Source of the DNA: Pelagibacterium xiamenense
Lineage (GTDB): Bacteria; Pseudomonadota; Alphaproteobacteria; Rhizobiales; Devosiaceae
Assembly (NCBI RefSeq): GCF_021166475.1
Contig: NZ_JAJOYS010000001.1
Coordinates: 992,001-1,056,000, forward strand
Length of the DNA: 64,000 bases
Direction: 5' to 3'
A program made the translations under genes and the position numbers. The notes beneath the pieces are model-generated. The model had not been told where the DNA came from, searched no databases, and saw only the letters and a program-made list of their open reading frames with translations. Every line of letters begins with the position of its first letter. Position 1 is the stretch's first letter. Below are positions 53,548-63,186 of this stretch, piece after piece.

Positions 53548-53931
53548 TCAGTCGGCCATCGTTTCGACCCAACGCGACCGCCATTCGGGCGCGGGGAAGG
53601 GGTCGGGCCAGTATTCGGTTATCCGGCTGATCTTGTCGTCGGCGCATTCGAAAAACGAGACCGCCACCGCTTCTACCGACCCGTCGCTGACGAGCGTTTC
53701 ACTCACCGCCTGCCGGCCCGAGCCGATCAGGCGATGAACGGTGAAGGCCCAGGCGCCCTTGGCCGGACAATTCTCGTTGATGGCGACGAAATTGCCCAGC
53801 GTCGAGATCACTTCGCCCGACTGCGGCCAGATCAGTTCGAATTGCGGTGCAAAGAGTTCACCTGCCAGCGCCCACCGGTTGGTATTCATCCGGCGCCAGT
53901 ATTCGGACGCCAGTATTGCCCCGTCTGTCAT
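53548..53931 (-). CDS. NTF2/SnoaL-like domain protein
   Basis: A 127-residue protein with the compact NTF2-like fold pattern: N-terminal helices (ILASEYWRRMNTNRWALAGELF), FELIWPQSGE, GNFVAINENCPAKGAW, VSETLVSDGSVEAVAVSFFE and a final DKISRITEYWPDPFPAPEWR. Members include isomerases, hydrolases and carrier-like proteins, so no reaction can be named. GAGGA precedes the ATG. It lies 44 bp upstream of rnhB on the same strand and may be co-transcribed. Confidence 0.8.
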   Translation of the reverse strand: MTDGAILASEYWRRMNTNRWALAGELFAPQFELIWPQSGEVISTLGNFVAINENCPAKGAWAFTVHRLIGSGRQAVSETLVSDGSVEAVAVSFFECADDKISRITEYWPDPFPAPEWRSRWVETMAD

Positions 53932-54009
53932 CGAGTCCTCCCGCCCTGGCCTTGTCCCTTCTGCCCAACGCGTCGTCCGGGTTGCTGTTCCGGACGGACC
54001 TACCGGAAA

Positions 54010-54366
54010 TTACACGCCGATCCCGTCGAGCGTCGTCATGTCCGGCGCATTTGCCGACCAGCCGACGAGGACGCCGTCCTGGAAATGGAGCGCCAGTCCG
54101 TTGGCATAAGCGGCGAAATCGATCGGCCCCGCTCCGCACTCGCGGTTGGTGAATGTTTCCGGGTCCCCATAGAGCCGATCGGCGACCTCGCGCATCTTGC
54201 CTTCGCCGCTGCCGAACGGCACATGCCGCACCCATCCCCCGGCGCCGACATGGGCGATCCCGTTGTAGCCGAGATAAGCGCCCGGTTCGGCGCTCTGTCC
54301 GGCAACCGGGGTTGCGCCCGCGGCAACGACCGCCACGGCGACCCAAAATCTGATGGTCCCCATCAT
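54010..54366 (-). CDS. Small secreted protein with ECGAGP motif, function unknown
   Basis: A 118-residue protein with an N-terminal signal peptide (MMGTIRFWVAVAVVAAG, cleavage near VAGQSA). The mature part has GYNGIAHVGAGGWVRHV, then the block NRECGAGPIDFAAYANGLAL and HFQDGVLVGWSANA. I recall this Cys-Gly-Ala-Gly-Pro block from uncharacterised alphaproteobacterial exported proteins, but know no function. One cysteine in the mature part. It starts with two ATG codons in a row. It sits between the radical SAM and NTF2-like genes. Confidence 0.7.
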   Translation of the reverse strand: MMGTIRFWVAVAVVAAGATPVAGQSAEPGAYLGYNGIAHVGAGGWVRHVPFGSGEGKMREVADRLYGDPETFTNRECGAGPIDFAAYANGLALHFQDGVLVGWSANAPDMTTLDGIGV

Positions 54367-54404
54367 TCCGCCGCGTCCCCTGATACCGCGATGGAAAAAG
54401 CCTA

Positions 54405-55556
54405 TCAGAAGAGGCTCAGCTGCGCATCGTCCTTTTGCGGATGGACGAAGAGATCGGTCCGCAGCGGCGTCCCGTCATGTTCGAGACCATACCGCGCACA
54501 GGCCTTGTCGAAACGCTGCTGCATCATCACCGCATACGGGCCCTCGCCGGTGAACCGAGAACCGAAGCGCGGGTCGTTCTCCTTCCCGCCGCGCAGGTCG
54601 CGCACGAGGTTCATCACGTGTTTGACCTTGTCGGGGTAGGTGGTGAGCAGCCACTCGCGGAAAATATCGCGCACTTCCCCGGGCAGCCGCAGGACGATCA
54701 TCGACGCCATGCTCGCCCCCTGGGCCTTGCCCGCATCGAGGATGCGTTCGAGCTCGTGGTCGTTGACTGCGGGGATCATCGGCGAGGCCATGATCCGCGT
54801 GGGGATGCCCGCTTCCGACAGGAGCCGCAGCGCTTCGAGCCGCCGCGAAGGCGTCGAGGCGCGCGGTTCCATGAACCGCGAGAGCTTGTGGTCCATCGAC
54901 GTGACCGAGAGCGCAACCGTCACAAGACCGTGCTTGTTGAGCTTGGTCAGAAGGTCGAGGTCGCGCACCACGAGCGCCGATTTCGTCGTGATCATCACCG
55001 GATGCCGCGCATCGAGGAGCACTTTGAGGATGCCGCGCATCAGCTTGTACTTGCGCTCGAGCGGCTGGTAGGGGTCGGTGTTGGTCCCGATCGCGATCGG
55101 CTTGGCCTTGTAGCGCGGATTGGCAAGTTCATTGCGCAACAACTCGGCGGCATTGACCTTGATATAAACGTCGCGCTCGAAATCGATCCCCGGCGAATGT
55201 CCAAGATAGGCATGGCTCGGCCGCGCAAAGCAATAAGAGCAGCCATGTTCGCATCCGCGATAGGGATTGATCGACCGGTCGAACCCGATATCGGGAGAAA
55301 CGTTGCGGGTGATGATCGATTTGGCGCGCTCGATATGCTCGCGCGTTTCGAAGTTCTCCTCGTGCTCGGTCTCCCAGCCGTCCTCGACGAACTCGCGCCG
55401 CAGCCGTTCGAACCGTCCGCTCTCGTTCGAGCGCGCCCCGCGCCCCCGCAGCGTGTCGCTTTGAACGATCGGCCGGCTCAAAAGGTCGACGTCGCGCGTG
55501 CCGAAAAGCCGCCCCCGTGCTTCGCTCGTATGTCCCGATGCCGCGTATTGCGCCAT
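54405..55556 (-). CDS. PA0069-family radical SAM protein with clamp-binding-like C-terminus
   Basis: A 383-residue radical SAM enzyme. The 4Fe-4S motif is CEHGCSYC (C102, C106, C109) in NPYRGCEHGCSYCFARPSH, preceded by the family's RSINPYRG. It belongs with the PA0069/SplB-like group, some members of which repair DNA photoproducts; the reaction of PA0069 proteins is not established. The last five residues are QLSLF (379-383), identical to the consensus beta-clamp-binding peptide, which hints at work at replication or repair sites. Followed by small secreted and NTF2 genes, then rnhB and ccrM. Confidence 0.9.
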   Translation of the reverse strand: MAQYAASGHTSEARGRLFGTRDVDLLSRPIVQSDTLRGRGARSNESGRFERLRREFVEDGWETEHEENFETREHIERAKSIITRNVSPDIGFDRSINPYRGCEHGCSYCFARPSHAYLGHSPGIDFERDVYIKVNAAELLRNELANPRYKAKPIAIGTNTDPYQPLERKYKLMRGILKVLLDARHPVMITTKSALVVRDLDLLTKLNKHGLVTVALSVTSMDHKLSRFMEPRASTPSRRLEALRLLSEAGIPTRIMASPMIPAVNDHELERILDAGKAQGASMASMIVLRLPGEVRDIFREWLLTTYPDKVKHVMNLVRDLRGGKENDPRFGSRFTGEGPYAVMMQQRFDKACARYGLEHDGTPLRTDLFVHPQKDDAQLSLF

Positions 55557-55670
55557 GTCCGGTCTCCGTCCGTTTCGCGTCGAACAAGGCGAATCGCACC
55601 CTGTCCGTTCCCGTTAACTCTAGCGAAACGAACGGAACATAACAAGAACATTTGCGTAGGAAGCGCCAGC

Positions 55671-56204
55671 TCACTCGTTGAGCCGCGGCATCACCTCGAT
55701 GAAGTTGCACGGCATGTGCCGGCTGTCGAACTGGTGCGTGAGGATCGCCTCCCAGGCGTCCCGGCACGCCCCGCGTGAGCCCGGAAGGCAGAAGACGAAG
55801 GTCGACCCGATAAGCCCGGCCGTCGCCCGCGACTGAATCGTGGAGGTGCCGATCTTGGTCGCCGAATACTGATGGAAGAGCACCGAGAACCCCTCCATCC
55901 GCTTGTCGAACATCGGCTCGATGGCGTCGGGCGTCACGTCACGGCCCGAAAACCCTGTGCCCCCGGTGGTCAGCACCACGTCGATATCGGGCGCGTCCAC
56001 CCATTTGCGGACCTGGTCCGCGATCGCCTCGCGGTCGTCCTTCACCACCTGGCGGTCGAAGCAGCGGTGCCCGTCGCCCTCGATCAGCTCCTTGAGCAGC
56101 GCCCCCGACGTATCGGTTTCCAGCGTGCGCGTGTCGCTCACCGCCAGCACGGCAAAGGTGACGGGCACGAAAGCAATGCTTTCGTCTGTCTTGAAAGGGA
56201 ACAT
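55671..56204 (-). CDS. moaB: Molybdenum cofactor biosynthesis protein B
   Basis: A 177-residue MoaB/Mog-fold protein with TTGGTGFSGRDVTP and GLPGSRGAC-like CLPGSRGACRDAW. These proteins adenylate molybdopterin or help insert molybdenum. MoaB versus MogA cannot be fully separated by eye, but the length and C-terminus (CNFIEVMPRLNE) fit the MoaB subgroup common in Rhizobiales. It starts 5 bp after the MFS gene stop on the same strand, so both may share a transcript. Confidence 0.9.
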   Translation of the reverse strand: MFPFKTDESIAFVPVTFAVLAVSDTRTLETDTSGALLKELIEGDGHRCFDRQVVKDDREAIADQVRKWVDAPDIDVVLTTGGTGFSGRDVTPDAIEPMFDKRMEGFSVLFHQYSATKIGTSTIQSRATAGLIGSTFVFCLPGSRGACRDAWEAILTHQFDSRHMPCNFIEVMPRLNE

Positions 56205-56209
56205 GCACT

Positions 56210-57508
56210 CTATCCTGTCTGCGCCTGCGGTTCCTGGTCGTGCACATCGTCCTCGTCGTCAGGCAGAACGATATCCTCGGGGTCCGAACGCGGATCGAGC
56301 GCGACGGTTTCCGACGTGACGATGTGCTCGGAGGGCACGACCTGATAGGGCGCCCGTTCGTCCGCCGGCGCCGCCTCGCGTGCCTGCATTCGCAGATACG
56401 CCGCACCGGCAAGCCCGCCATGAAAGGCGATGCCGACCACGAACAGCGAAACGGGCCCGAAGAAACTCATGACGATCGAAGACGCGATGGGCCCGACCAT
56501 CGATCCCGCACCGAGGATCAGCAGCATGCCCGAGGCGACCTTCGAAAAATCGCCGTCGAGCGCGAAGTCGTTGGCGTGCGCCACCGCGATCCCGTAGATC
56601 GAATAGGCGGCCAGACCATAGGCGGCGAAGAGCGCGTAAAGCATCACGTCTTCCCCCGGATTGACGAGGATCATCGCGATCCCGGCCGCGGCGCCGACGA
56701 GCGAGGTGCCCATGATCACCTTGCGGCGATCGATCCGGTCCGAAATCCGCCCCAGTGGAATCTGTGAGAGCGCCCCCGCAACGATGGCAAGGCTCATGAT
56801 GTAGGCAACCGTGGCGGTCGAAAAGCCGCGCTCGATGCCATAGACAGGCGCAAGCGTGCCGAACGACCCGTTCGCCATCCCCACCGAAAACGCGGCGAGA
56901 ACCGCGATAGGGGAGGTCCGCACCAGATAGCGCAGGTCGAGCGTTGCCGATTGCAGCGGCGCGGGCTGTGGCGTGCGCGTCACCGCCGTGGGCAACACCG
57001 CACAGGTATAGGCGAGTGCGGCCAAAACGAATGGGATGTAGCCCGCCACGCCGGTGACCGATATCGCCATCTGTCCTGCGGTCGACGCGAACAGCGTTAC
57101 CGAGACATAGATCGAAAAGGTCGTGCCCCGGCTTTCGTTGTCCGAAACCTCATTGAGCCAGCTTTCGACCACCATGGCCGCGCCGGCAAAACAGAAGCCG
57201 GAGAAAACCCGCAGAAATATCCACGCCCAGTCATTGATGACGAGCAGGTTGAAAAGGATCGTCATCGAGGCGATCGCCGCCATCACCGCATAGGCACGGA
57301 TATGGCCCACCGCCTTCACGAGCTTGGGCACCGCGATCGATCCGGCAATGAACCCGACCGACCAGCCCGTACCGATAAGCCCGAGCGCGAGCAGCGAAAA
57401 GCCCTCCTCTTCGCCACGCACCGGCAGAATCAGCCCGTGCATGCCACCCGCGAACATCAGCAGCGCCGAACTGAAAAGAAGGGCGGAAATCTTGACGACT
57501 TGCGACAT
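56210..57508 (-). CDS. MFS transporter
   Basis: A 432-residue major facilitator with about 12 transmembrane segments. It begins MSQVVKISALLFSSALLMFA, has GRISDRIDRRKVIMG between segments 8 and 9 (a DRxxRR-type loop) and a soluble acidic C-terminal tail (DPRSDPEDIVLPDDEDDV). It resembles YcaD-type carriers of unknown substrate. I use the ATG at 57508; the frame continues upstream through an Arg/Gly-rich stretch that looks non-coding. The 268-bp gap to the EamA gene has no recognised element. Confidence 0.88.
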   Translation of the reverse strand: MSQVVKISALLFSSALLMFAGGMHGLILPVRGEEEGFSLLALGLIGTGWSVGFIAGSIAVPKLVKAVGHIRAYAVMAAIASMTILFNLLVINDWAWIFLRVFSGFCFAGAAMVVESWLNEVSDNESRGTTFSIYVSVTLFASTAGQMAISVTGVAGYIPFVLAALAYTCAVLPTAVTRTPQPAPLQSATLDLRYLVRTSPIAVLAAFSVGMANGSFGTLAPVYGIERGFSTATVAYIMSLAIVAGALSQIPLGRISDRIDRRKVIMGTSLVGAAAGIAMILVNPGEDVMLYALFAAYGLAAYSIYGIAVAHANDFALDGDFSKVASGMLLILGAGSMVGPIASSIVMSFFGPVSLFVVGIAFHGGLAGAAYLRMQAREAAPADERAPYQVVPSEHIVTSETVALDPRSDPEDIVLPDDEDDVHDQEPQAQTG

Positions 57509-57776
57509 GCAAAGGCCTTGGACGATAGAAATTTCGCGCAATGGTAGCGGCTTGAAATGCCCGTGCCTACCCGGCGCGTGATGCTTTGGCGAAAGCGGTG
57601 TGCATTGGCGTTCGGGGGCTCGGGAACGATGCCCCGGGCCGGGAACGGCACAGCCTCTATTTCGGTTCCTGCCAGACCAAAGCGCCCCGCGCCCTCTTGA
57701 CCGCGGCCCCCGCACCCGCGACTAATATTTTACCTTGAGGCCCTGCGGTCCTCTCCCCAGTCCGGAATAAACACAA

Positions 57777-58757
57777 GTGCCAGATACCCAGCCCGCCGCC
57801 CCGCCGCAACCGACCGACCGCCATTGGGGTGTCAGAAGCAGCGTCATGCTGGGGATCGCCCTCAAGGTCGCCTCGGTGTTCGTATTCGTCGGCATGAGCG
57901 CGATTATCAAGTCCGCTGAAGGTGTGCCCGTGGGCCAGCTTGTCTTTTTCCGCTCGGCCTTCGCGCTCGTTCCTGTTGCGATCTTCCTCGCCTGGCGCCG
58001 CGAACTGGTCGACGGGTTCAAGACAAGCCGGCTGGGCGGCCACATCCTGCGCGGGGTTTTGGGCACATCGGCCATGTTTCTCATCTTCTTCGGGCTGACG
58101 CGGCTACCCTTGCCCGAGGCGACGACGATTCACTACGCGACGCCGCTCTTCGTCGTCATTTTCTCGGCCCTGTTCCTGCATGAAACCATCAGGGTCTTCC
58201 GCTGGACGGCGGTTCTGGTCGGACTTTTGGGCGTATTGATCATCATGTGGCCGCGTCTGACCGTTTTTTCGGGCGGCACGGCGGTGATGGGCCCCGAAAC
58301 CCTCGGCGCGCTTGCCGCGTTCACTGCCTGCGCCGTATCGGCCTCTGCGCAGCTCACCGTGCGCACGCTCGTTAAAACCGAGCGCAGCGCCACGATCGTC
58401 ATCTACTTTTCCATCACAAGTGCGGTCATCGGCCTGTTGACCATCCCCTTCGGCTGGGTCCCCCTAAGCCCTGCCGAATTCGCCATTCTCGCGGGCGCCG
58501 GCATTGCGGGCGGGTTCGGGCAGATCCTCCTCACCGAAAGCTATCGGCACGCCGAAATCTCCACCATCGCGCCGTTCGAATATTCCTCGATGGTCCTCTC
58601 GATCCTCGTCGGGCTCATCGTCTTCGGCGAAATCCCGACCCCCGAAATGCTCGTCGGCGGCACGATCGTCGTCCTCGCCGGCATCTTCATCATCTACCGC
58701 GAGCACATGCTCGGCCTCGACCGCACGAAATCGCGCAAGGTTTCAAGCCCGGCTTAG
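57777..58757 (+). CDS. EamA/DMT family transporter
   Basis: A 326-residue drug/metabolite transporter with ten transmembrane segments in two EamA repeats. Landmarks are VPVGQLVFFRSAFALVP, LPLPEATTIHYATPLFVVIF, and in the second half QILLTESYRHAEISTIAPFEYSSMV. Substrate unknown. The start is tentative: GTG 57777 gives a polar N-terminus; an ATG at residue 24 (MLGIALK) is an alternative. The stop overlaps the end of the convergent UDG gene by 4 bp. Confidence 0.9.
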   Translation: MPDTQPAAPPQPTDRHWGVRSSVMLGIALKVASVFVFVGMSAIIKSAEGVPVGQLVFFRSAFALVPVAIFLAWRRELVDGFKTSRLGGHILRGVLGTSAMFLIFFGLTRLPLPEATTIHYATPLFVVIFSALFLHETIRVFRWTAVLVGLLGVLIIMWPRLTVFSGGTAVMGPETLGALAAFTACAVSASAQLTVRTLVKTERSATIVIYFSITSAVIGLLTIPFGWVPLSPAEFAILAGAGIAGGFGQILLTESYRHAEISTIAPFEYSSMVLSILVGLIVFGEIPTPEMLVGGTIVVLAGIFIIYREHMLGLDRTKSRKVSSPA

Positions 58758-59578
58758 GGGCTGGACGCTTCCAACTCAGCCTGAACCGCCAGCAAATCCT
58801 GCCAAGCCAGCTTTTTCGCCGCCGGCTGGCGCAACAGATAGGCCGGGTGCAGCGTCGCCACCGCGCGCATCGTGTGCCCGTTGATGGTCAGATCCCGCCA
58901 TTGCCCGCGTAACCGGGTAATCCCGGTATTGGTCTCGAACAGCGTCGACGCCGAGGCGCCCCCCAGTGCCACCAGCACCTTGGGCGCGACAAGCTCGATC
59001 TGCCGGTAAAGGAACGGCAGGCACACGGCGACCTCGGACGGGGCAGGGGTACGGTTGCCCGGCGGGCGCCAGGGCACGGTATTGGCGATATAGACTGTCG
59101 TCCGGTCGAGCCCGATCGCGCCCAGCATCCGGTCGAGCAACTGGCCCGAACGCCCCACGAACGGCTTGCCCTGCAAATCCTCGTCGCGCCCGGGCGCCTC
59201 ACCCACAAGCATGATATCCGCTTGCGGGTTGCCGTCGGCGAAAACGAGATTGGTGGCCCGCAGCTTCAGCCCGCACCCCTCGAACGCCTCGAGCGTATCG
59301 CGCAGCGCGTCGAGCGTTTGCGCCTTGGCTGCAAGTTCACGCGCGGTTTCAGGATCGGCATCGGAGGTCGTAACCACTGGCGCCGCGGGCGGCGGGCTGG
59401 CTGGCACCTGTTGCGGCAAGCCCGGCGGCGGCACGGTGCGCTGTGTGCGCGCCGGCGCGATGGCCGAGGCCGCGAACCGGTCGACCGGCTCCTCCCTCAC
59501 CGCGATATCCACCCCTACGGCGCGATACCAGTCCAGCGCCGCGAGCATCTCGTCGCGATTGAGGTCTCGATTTGCCAT
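58754..59578 (-). CDS. Uracil-DNA glycosylase, family 4-like, lacking two Fe-S cysteines
   Basis: Removes uracil from DNA in base excision repair. The 274-residue protein has an N-terminal Pro/Ala-rich extension of about 80 residues, motif 1 GEAPGRDED at 127-135, [16 protein letters not shown] and the C-terminal HPAYLL. Family 4 enzymes normally use four cysteines to hold a 4Fe-4S cluster; here C102 (FEGCGLK) and C186 (AVCLPF) remain but the other two positions are F99 and W170. The fold and catalytic motifs are intact, so activity is plausible without a classical cluster. Divergent from ETF-QO. Confidence 0.9.
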   Translation of the reverse strand: MANRDLNRDEMLAALDWYRAVGVDIAVREEPVDRFAASAIAPARTQRTVPPPGLPQQVPASPPPAAPVVTTSDADPETARELAAKAQTLDALRDTLEAFEGCGLKLRATNLVFADGNPQADIMLVGEAPGRDEDLQGKPFVGRSGQLLDRMLGAIGLDRTTVYIANTVPWRPPGNRTPAPSEVAVCLPFLYRQIELVAPKVLVALGGASASTLFETNTGITRLRGQWRDLTINGHTMRAVATLHPAYLLRQPAAKKLAWQDLLAVQAELEASSP

Positions 59579-59662
59579 TTTCTACCCTGTATGCAAGACG
59601 CTTATTGCATATCGGCGCGTTGAGGGCATACCCCTTTTGCCAGCAAGTACGGACGGCCTCAC

Positions 59663-61315
59663 ATGAATGATTCGCTCGAACGCGAGACAATGGAAACCGA
59701 TGTTGTGATCGTCGGCGCCGGCCCGGCTGGCCTCTCCGCCGCCATCGCGCTCAAGCAGCAATCGCCCGGCCTCGAGGTCATCGTCGTGGAAAAGTCCGCC
59801 GAGATCGGCGGCCATATCATGTCCGGCGCGGTGATGGACCCCGTCGGCCTCGACGACCTCATTCCCGGCTGGCGGGAAAAAGGCGCGCCCGTCGGTCCCG
59901 CCGTTACAGAGGACCATTTCGTCTATCTTACCGAAACCGGGTCCTACACCTTCCCCGATCCGCTCATCCCGCCGATCATGCGCACGAAGGGAGGGGTCAT
60001 CACCTCGCTGGGCAATCTCTGCCGCTGGCTTGCCGGCGAGGCCGAGGCGCTGGGGGTCGATGTCTTCCCCGGCACCGCCGCGATGGACCTGATCTTTGGC
60101 AAGGAAGGGGAAATCCTCGGCATCGTCACCGGCGATCTCGGCGTCGCGCGCGACGGCAGCCACAAATCCACCTTCGCCGCGGGCATCGAGCTGCGGGCGA
60201 AATACACTCTCATAGGGGAGGGCGCGCGCGGATCGCTCGCCAAGCGCCTCATCCGCAATTTCCACCTCGACGAAGGCCGTGCACCGCAGAAATACGGCCT
60301 CGGGCTCAAGGAAATCTGGGAGATCGACGCGGCAAAGCACGTCCCGGGCAAGGTCACCCACTATATGGGCTATCCCCTGGGCAACGCGACCTCGGGCGGC
60401 GGCTTCTGCTACCACGCGGAAGACAACAAGGTCTATCTCGGCCTCGTCCCGCACCTCGACTACGAAAACCCCACCTTCTCACCCTTCGGCGAATTCCAGC
60501 GCTTCAAGCTCCACCCCGAGATCAGGGAACTCATCGAAGGCGGCACCATGATTTCCTACGGCGCCCGCGCGGTCACCTCGGGCGGCTGGCAGGCGATCCC
60601 CAAACTTGCCTTCCCCGGCGGCGCGCTCGTCGGCTGCGCGGCGGGCTTCATGAATGTTCCGAGGCTCAAGGCGATCCACAACGCCATCCGCTCGGGCAAG
60701 GCCGCCGCCATCGAGATCGCCGCCGCCATCGGTGCAGGCCGCGCCAATGACGAGATCGAAACCCTCGACGAGTCCGTTCTTGCAAGCGGCATCCGCGACG
60801 ATCTTTACCCCATCCGCTCGGTCAAGCCGCTCTGGTCGCGCCTCGGGCTTTACGCCGGGGTGATGCTGGCCGGTGTCGATATGTGGGTCTCGAGCCTCGT
60901 AAAGCAGTCGCCCTTTGGCGGGCTCTCCCCCAGTAAGCCCGATTTCGCGAGCCTCAAGCCGATCGCCCGGGCCAAGCCATTCAACTACCCCAAGCCCGAC
61001 GGCAAGCTCACCTTCTCGCGCAACGAAGCGGTCTACCGCGCCAACATCGCCCACGACGAGGATCAGCCGGTCCACCTGCGTCTCACCGACCCGGCCGTGC
61101 CCGTGGAGGAAAATCTGCCGCAATACGGCGAACCCGCACCGCTTTATTGTCCCGCCGGTGTTTATGAGATGGCGGAAGAAAACGGAGAGCCGGTCTTCCG
61201 CATCCACGCCCAGAACTGCGTGCACTGCAAGACCTGCGACATCAAGGACCCGGCCCAGAATGTCACCTGGGTGCCGCCCGAGGGCGGCAGCGGGCCCAAC
61301 TATTCGGGGATGTGA
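59663..61315 (+). CDS. Electron transfer flavoprotein-ubiquinone oxidoreductase
   Basis: ETF-QO passes electrons from ETF, reduced by acyl-CoA and amino-acid dehydrogenases, to ubiquinone. The 550-residue protein starts with an FAD-binding [17 protein letters not shown], has the ubiquinone-binding membrane-associated region around [14 protein letters not shown], and ends with a 4Fe-4S ferredoxin domain: one ligand in LYCPAGVYE and three in [13 protein letters not shown]. Length is normal. It uses the ubiquinone made through UbiA. A short hairpin (61317-61337) follows the stop. Confidence 0.96.
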   Translation: MNDSLERETMETDVVIVGAGPAGLSAAIALKQQSPGLEVIVVEKSAEIGGHIMSGAVMDPVGLDDLIPGWREKGAPVGPAVTEDHFVYLTETGSYTFPDPLIPPIMRTKGGVITSLGNLCRWLAGEAEALGVDVFPGTAAMDLIFGKEGEILGIVTGDLGVARDGSHKSTFAAGIELRAKYTLIGEGARGSLAKRLIRNFHLDEGRAPQKYGLGLKEIWEIDAAKHVPGKVTHYMGYPLGNATSGGGFCYHAEDNKVYLGLVPHLDYENPTFSPFGEFQRFKLHPEIRELIEGGTMISYGARAVTSGGWQAIPKLAFPGGALVGCAAGFMNVPRLKAIHNAIRSGKAAAIEIAAAIGAGRANDEIETLDESVLASGIRDDLYPIRSVKPLWSRLGLYAGVMLAGVDMWVSSLVKQSPFGGLSPSKPDFASLKPIARAKPFNYPKPDGKLTFSRNEAVYRANIAHDEDQPVHLRLTDPAVPVEENLPQYGEPAPLYCPAGVYEMAEENGEPVFRIHAQNCVHCKTCDIKDPAQNVTWVPPEGGSGPNYSGM

Positions 61316-61449
61316 CGCCCGCGTGAACGCGGCGGGCTTGCGGGCGGTTCGGGAATGATAAAGACTTCAACGCCTAATATCGTCTCAAATTCGACATGCT
61401 TGCCTAGTTTGGGTATCGACAAGCACAAGAGGGAACCAAAGGGAAACGC

Positions 61450-63186
61450 GTGCACATCATTCTCCGCAAACTGACCGGCCTGGGTCTCGCCATCGCCGCT
61501 TCCGCGACGGCTCCGTTTGCGGCGGCTGCGCAGACGGACATGCTCTCGCTGCGCGAGCCGTCGATCACCGGGTCCTATCTCGCGGGCATCGCGGCCCAGG
61601 ACGACCTGCACCCCGAGGTCGCGGCGGATTATTTCATGCGCGCGGCCGAGGCCGACTGGGATAACCCGATCCTCACCGGCCGGGCCTTCCTCGCCTATCT
61701 CGGCGCCGGCAAGATTTCCGAGGCGGCGACAATCGCCCAGCATGTGCTCGATCTCGATCCCGCCGACGAACTCGCCCGGCTGACCCTCGGCACAGTCGCC
61801 CTCAAGCAGCGCCGCTACACCTCGGCTGACCAGATGTTCGCGCGCATCCCCACACTCTCGCTGGTGGGGATCACCGCCGGGATCACCCGCGCCTGGGCAC
61901 AACTGGGCGATGGCAACCTGCGCGGCGCCTATGCGACGCTCGATACGGTCGGGCAGGGCGGATTTGAGGAATTCCTCGTCTTCCACCGCGCCATCATGGC
62001 CGATCTGGGCGGCAGCCGCGATCAGGCCATCGATCTCTCGCGCCAGGCTTACGAAACCGACCCCTTCGTCACCCGCATCGCGGAAGCCTACATCCGCATC
62101 CTCGGGAACGCCGGACGGTTCGAGGAGGCGCAGGCCGTGCTTGACAGGTTCACCGAACAGGGCATCGCCCATCCGGTCATCGATGCACTGCGCGCGCCCA
62201 TCGCCGAGAAACGCAAGCCGGGGCTGTTCGCCGCCAACGTCCAGGCCGGCGCCGCCGAAGTCTTCCACGGCCTGGGCGCCGCGCTGGCCCGCGACGGGTC
62301 GTCCGAACTTGCCGTCATTTTCCTCAGGCTCTCGCTTTATCTCGATCCCGACGCCGCCATCGTCTCGATGAGCCTGGGCGATATCCTCTCGGGCGCGGGG
62401 CGCTACGACGCGGCCAACGACATCTACGCGGGCATTCCCGAGGACTCGCCGTTGCGCACCAGTGCGCTCATTTCCATCGCCGAGAATTTCGACGCGCAGG
62501 ACCGCCACGAGGAGGCGATTTCGCGTCTGCGCAACATCATCAATGGCGATCCGGACAATATCGAAGCGCTCGGCGCGCTCGGCGACATCCTGCGCTATGA
62601 CGAGCAGTGGGAAGGCGCCGCTGAAGCCTATTCGCAGCTTCTCGAGGCCATCGACGGCGAGCGTCCGCGCGACTGGCGGTTCTACTATGTGCGCGGCATC
62701 GCCTATGAACGTTCGGGCAATTGGGACGCGGCGGAGACGGATTTCCTCCACGCTCTCCAGCTCAATCCCGACCAGCCCCAGGTCCTCAACTATCTGGGCT
62801 ACACCTGGGTCGACAAGGGCATGAACCTCGATGCCGCACTCGAGATGATCCAGCGCGCCGTCGAGATGCAGCCGCGCGACGGCTATATTATCGATAGTCT
62901 TGGCTGGGCCTATTACAAGCTCGGCCGCATCGAGGACGCGGTCGCCGAGCTCGAACGCGCGGTTTCCCTCCTGCCCAACGACCCGGAATTGAACGACCAT
63001 CTGGGCGACGCCTACTGGATGGCAGGGCGCCGGCGCGAGGCCTTGTTCCAGTGGCGCATCGCCATCGATGTCGACGAGGAAGGCACGGTGACCACGCGGG
63101 CGCGGCCCAAACTCGTCAACGGGCTCGACGGCGAAGCCACTGTCGCCAACGGCAACCACGTCCAAACCGACATTGAGGCTCACTGA
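61450..63186 (+). CDS. Exported tetratricopeptide-repeat protein
   Basis: A 578-residue protein with a signal peptide (MHIILRKLTGLGLAIAAS, cleavage near AAAAQ) and TPR repeats over most of its length. The clearest ones are in the C-terminal half: NIEALGALGDILRYDEQWEGA, DWRFYYVRGIAYERSGNWDAA, PQVLNYLGYTWVDKGMNLDAA and DGYIIDSLGWAYYKLGRIEDA, the last two matching a well-conserved periplasmic/outer-membrane TPR type. It probably scaffolds envelope proteins. The start is a GTG at 61450. Its last 14 bp overlap the start of ispE, an arrangement that suggests coupling. Confidence 0.9.
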   Translation: MHIILRKLTGLGLAIAASATAPFAAAAQTDMLSLREPSITGSYLAGIAAQDDLHPEVAADYFMRAAEADWDNPILTGRAFLAYLGAGKISEAATIAQHVLDLDPADELARLTLGTVALKQRRYTSADQMFARIPTLSLVGITAGITRAWAQLGDGNLRGAYATLDTVGQGGFEEFLVFHRAIMADLGGSRDQAIDLSRQAYETDPFVTRIAEAYIRILGNAGRFEEAQAVLDRFTEQGIAHPVIDALRAPIAEKRKPGLFAANVQAGAAEVFHGLGAALARDGSSELAVIFLRLSLYLDPDAAIVSMSLGDILSGAGRYDAANDIYAGIPEDSPLRTSALISIAENFDAQDRHEEAISRLRNIINGDPDNIEALGALGDILRYDEQWEGAAEAYSQLLEAIDGERPRDWRFYYVRGIAYERSGNWDAAETDFLHALQLNPDQPQVLNYLGYTWVDKGMNLDAALEMIQRAVEMQPRDGYIIDSLGWAYYKLGRIEDAVAELERAVSLLPNDPELNDHLGDAYWMAGRRREALFQWRIAIDVDEEGTVTTRARPKLVNGLDGEATVANGNHVQTDIEAH

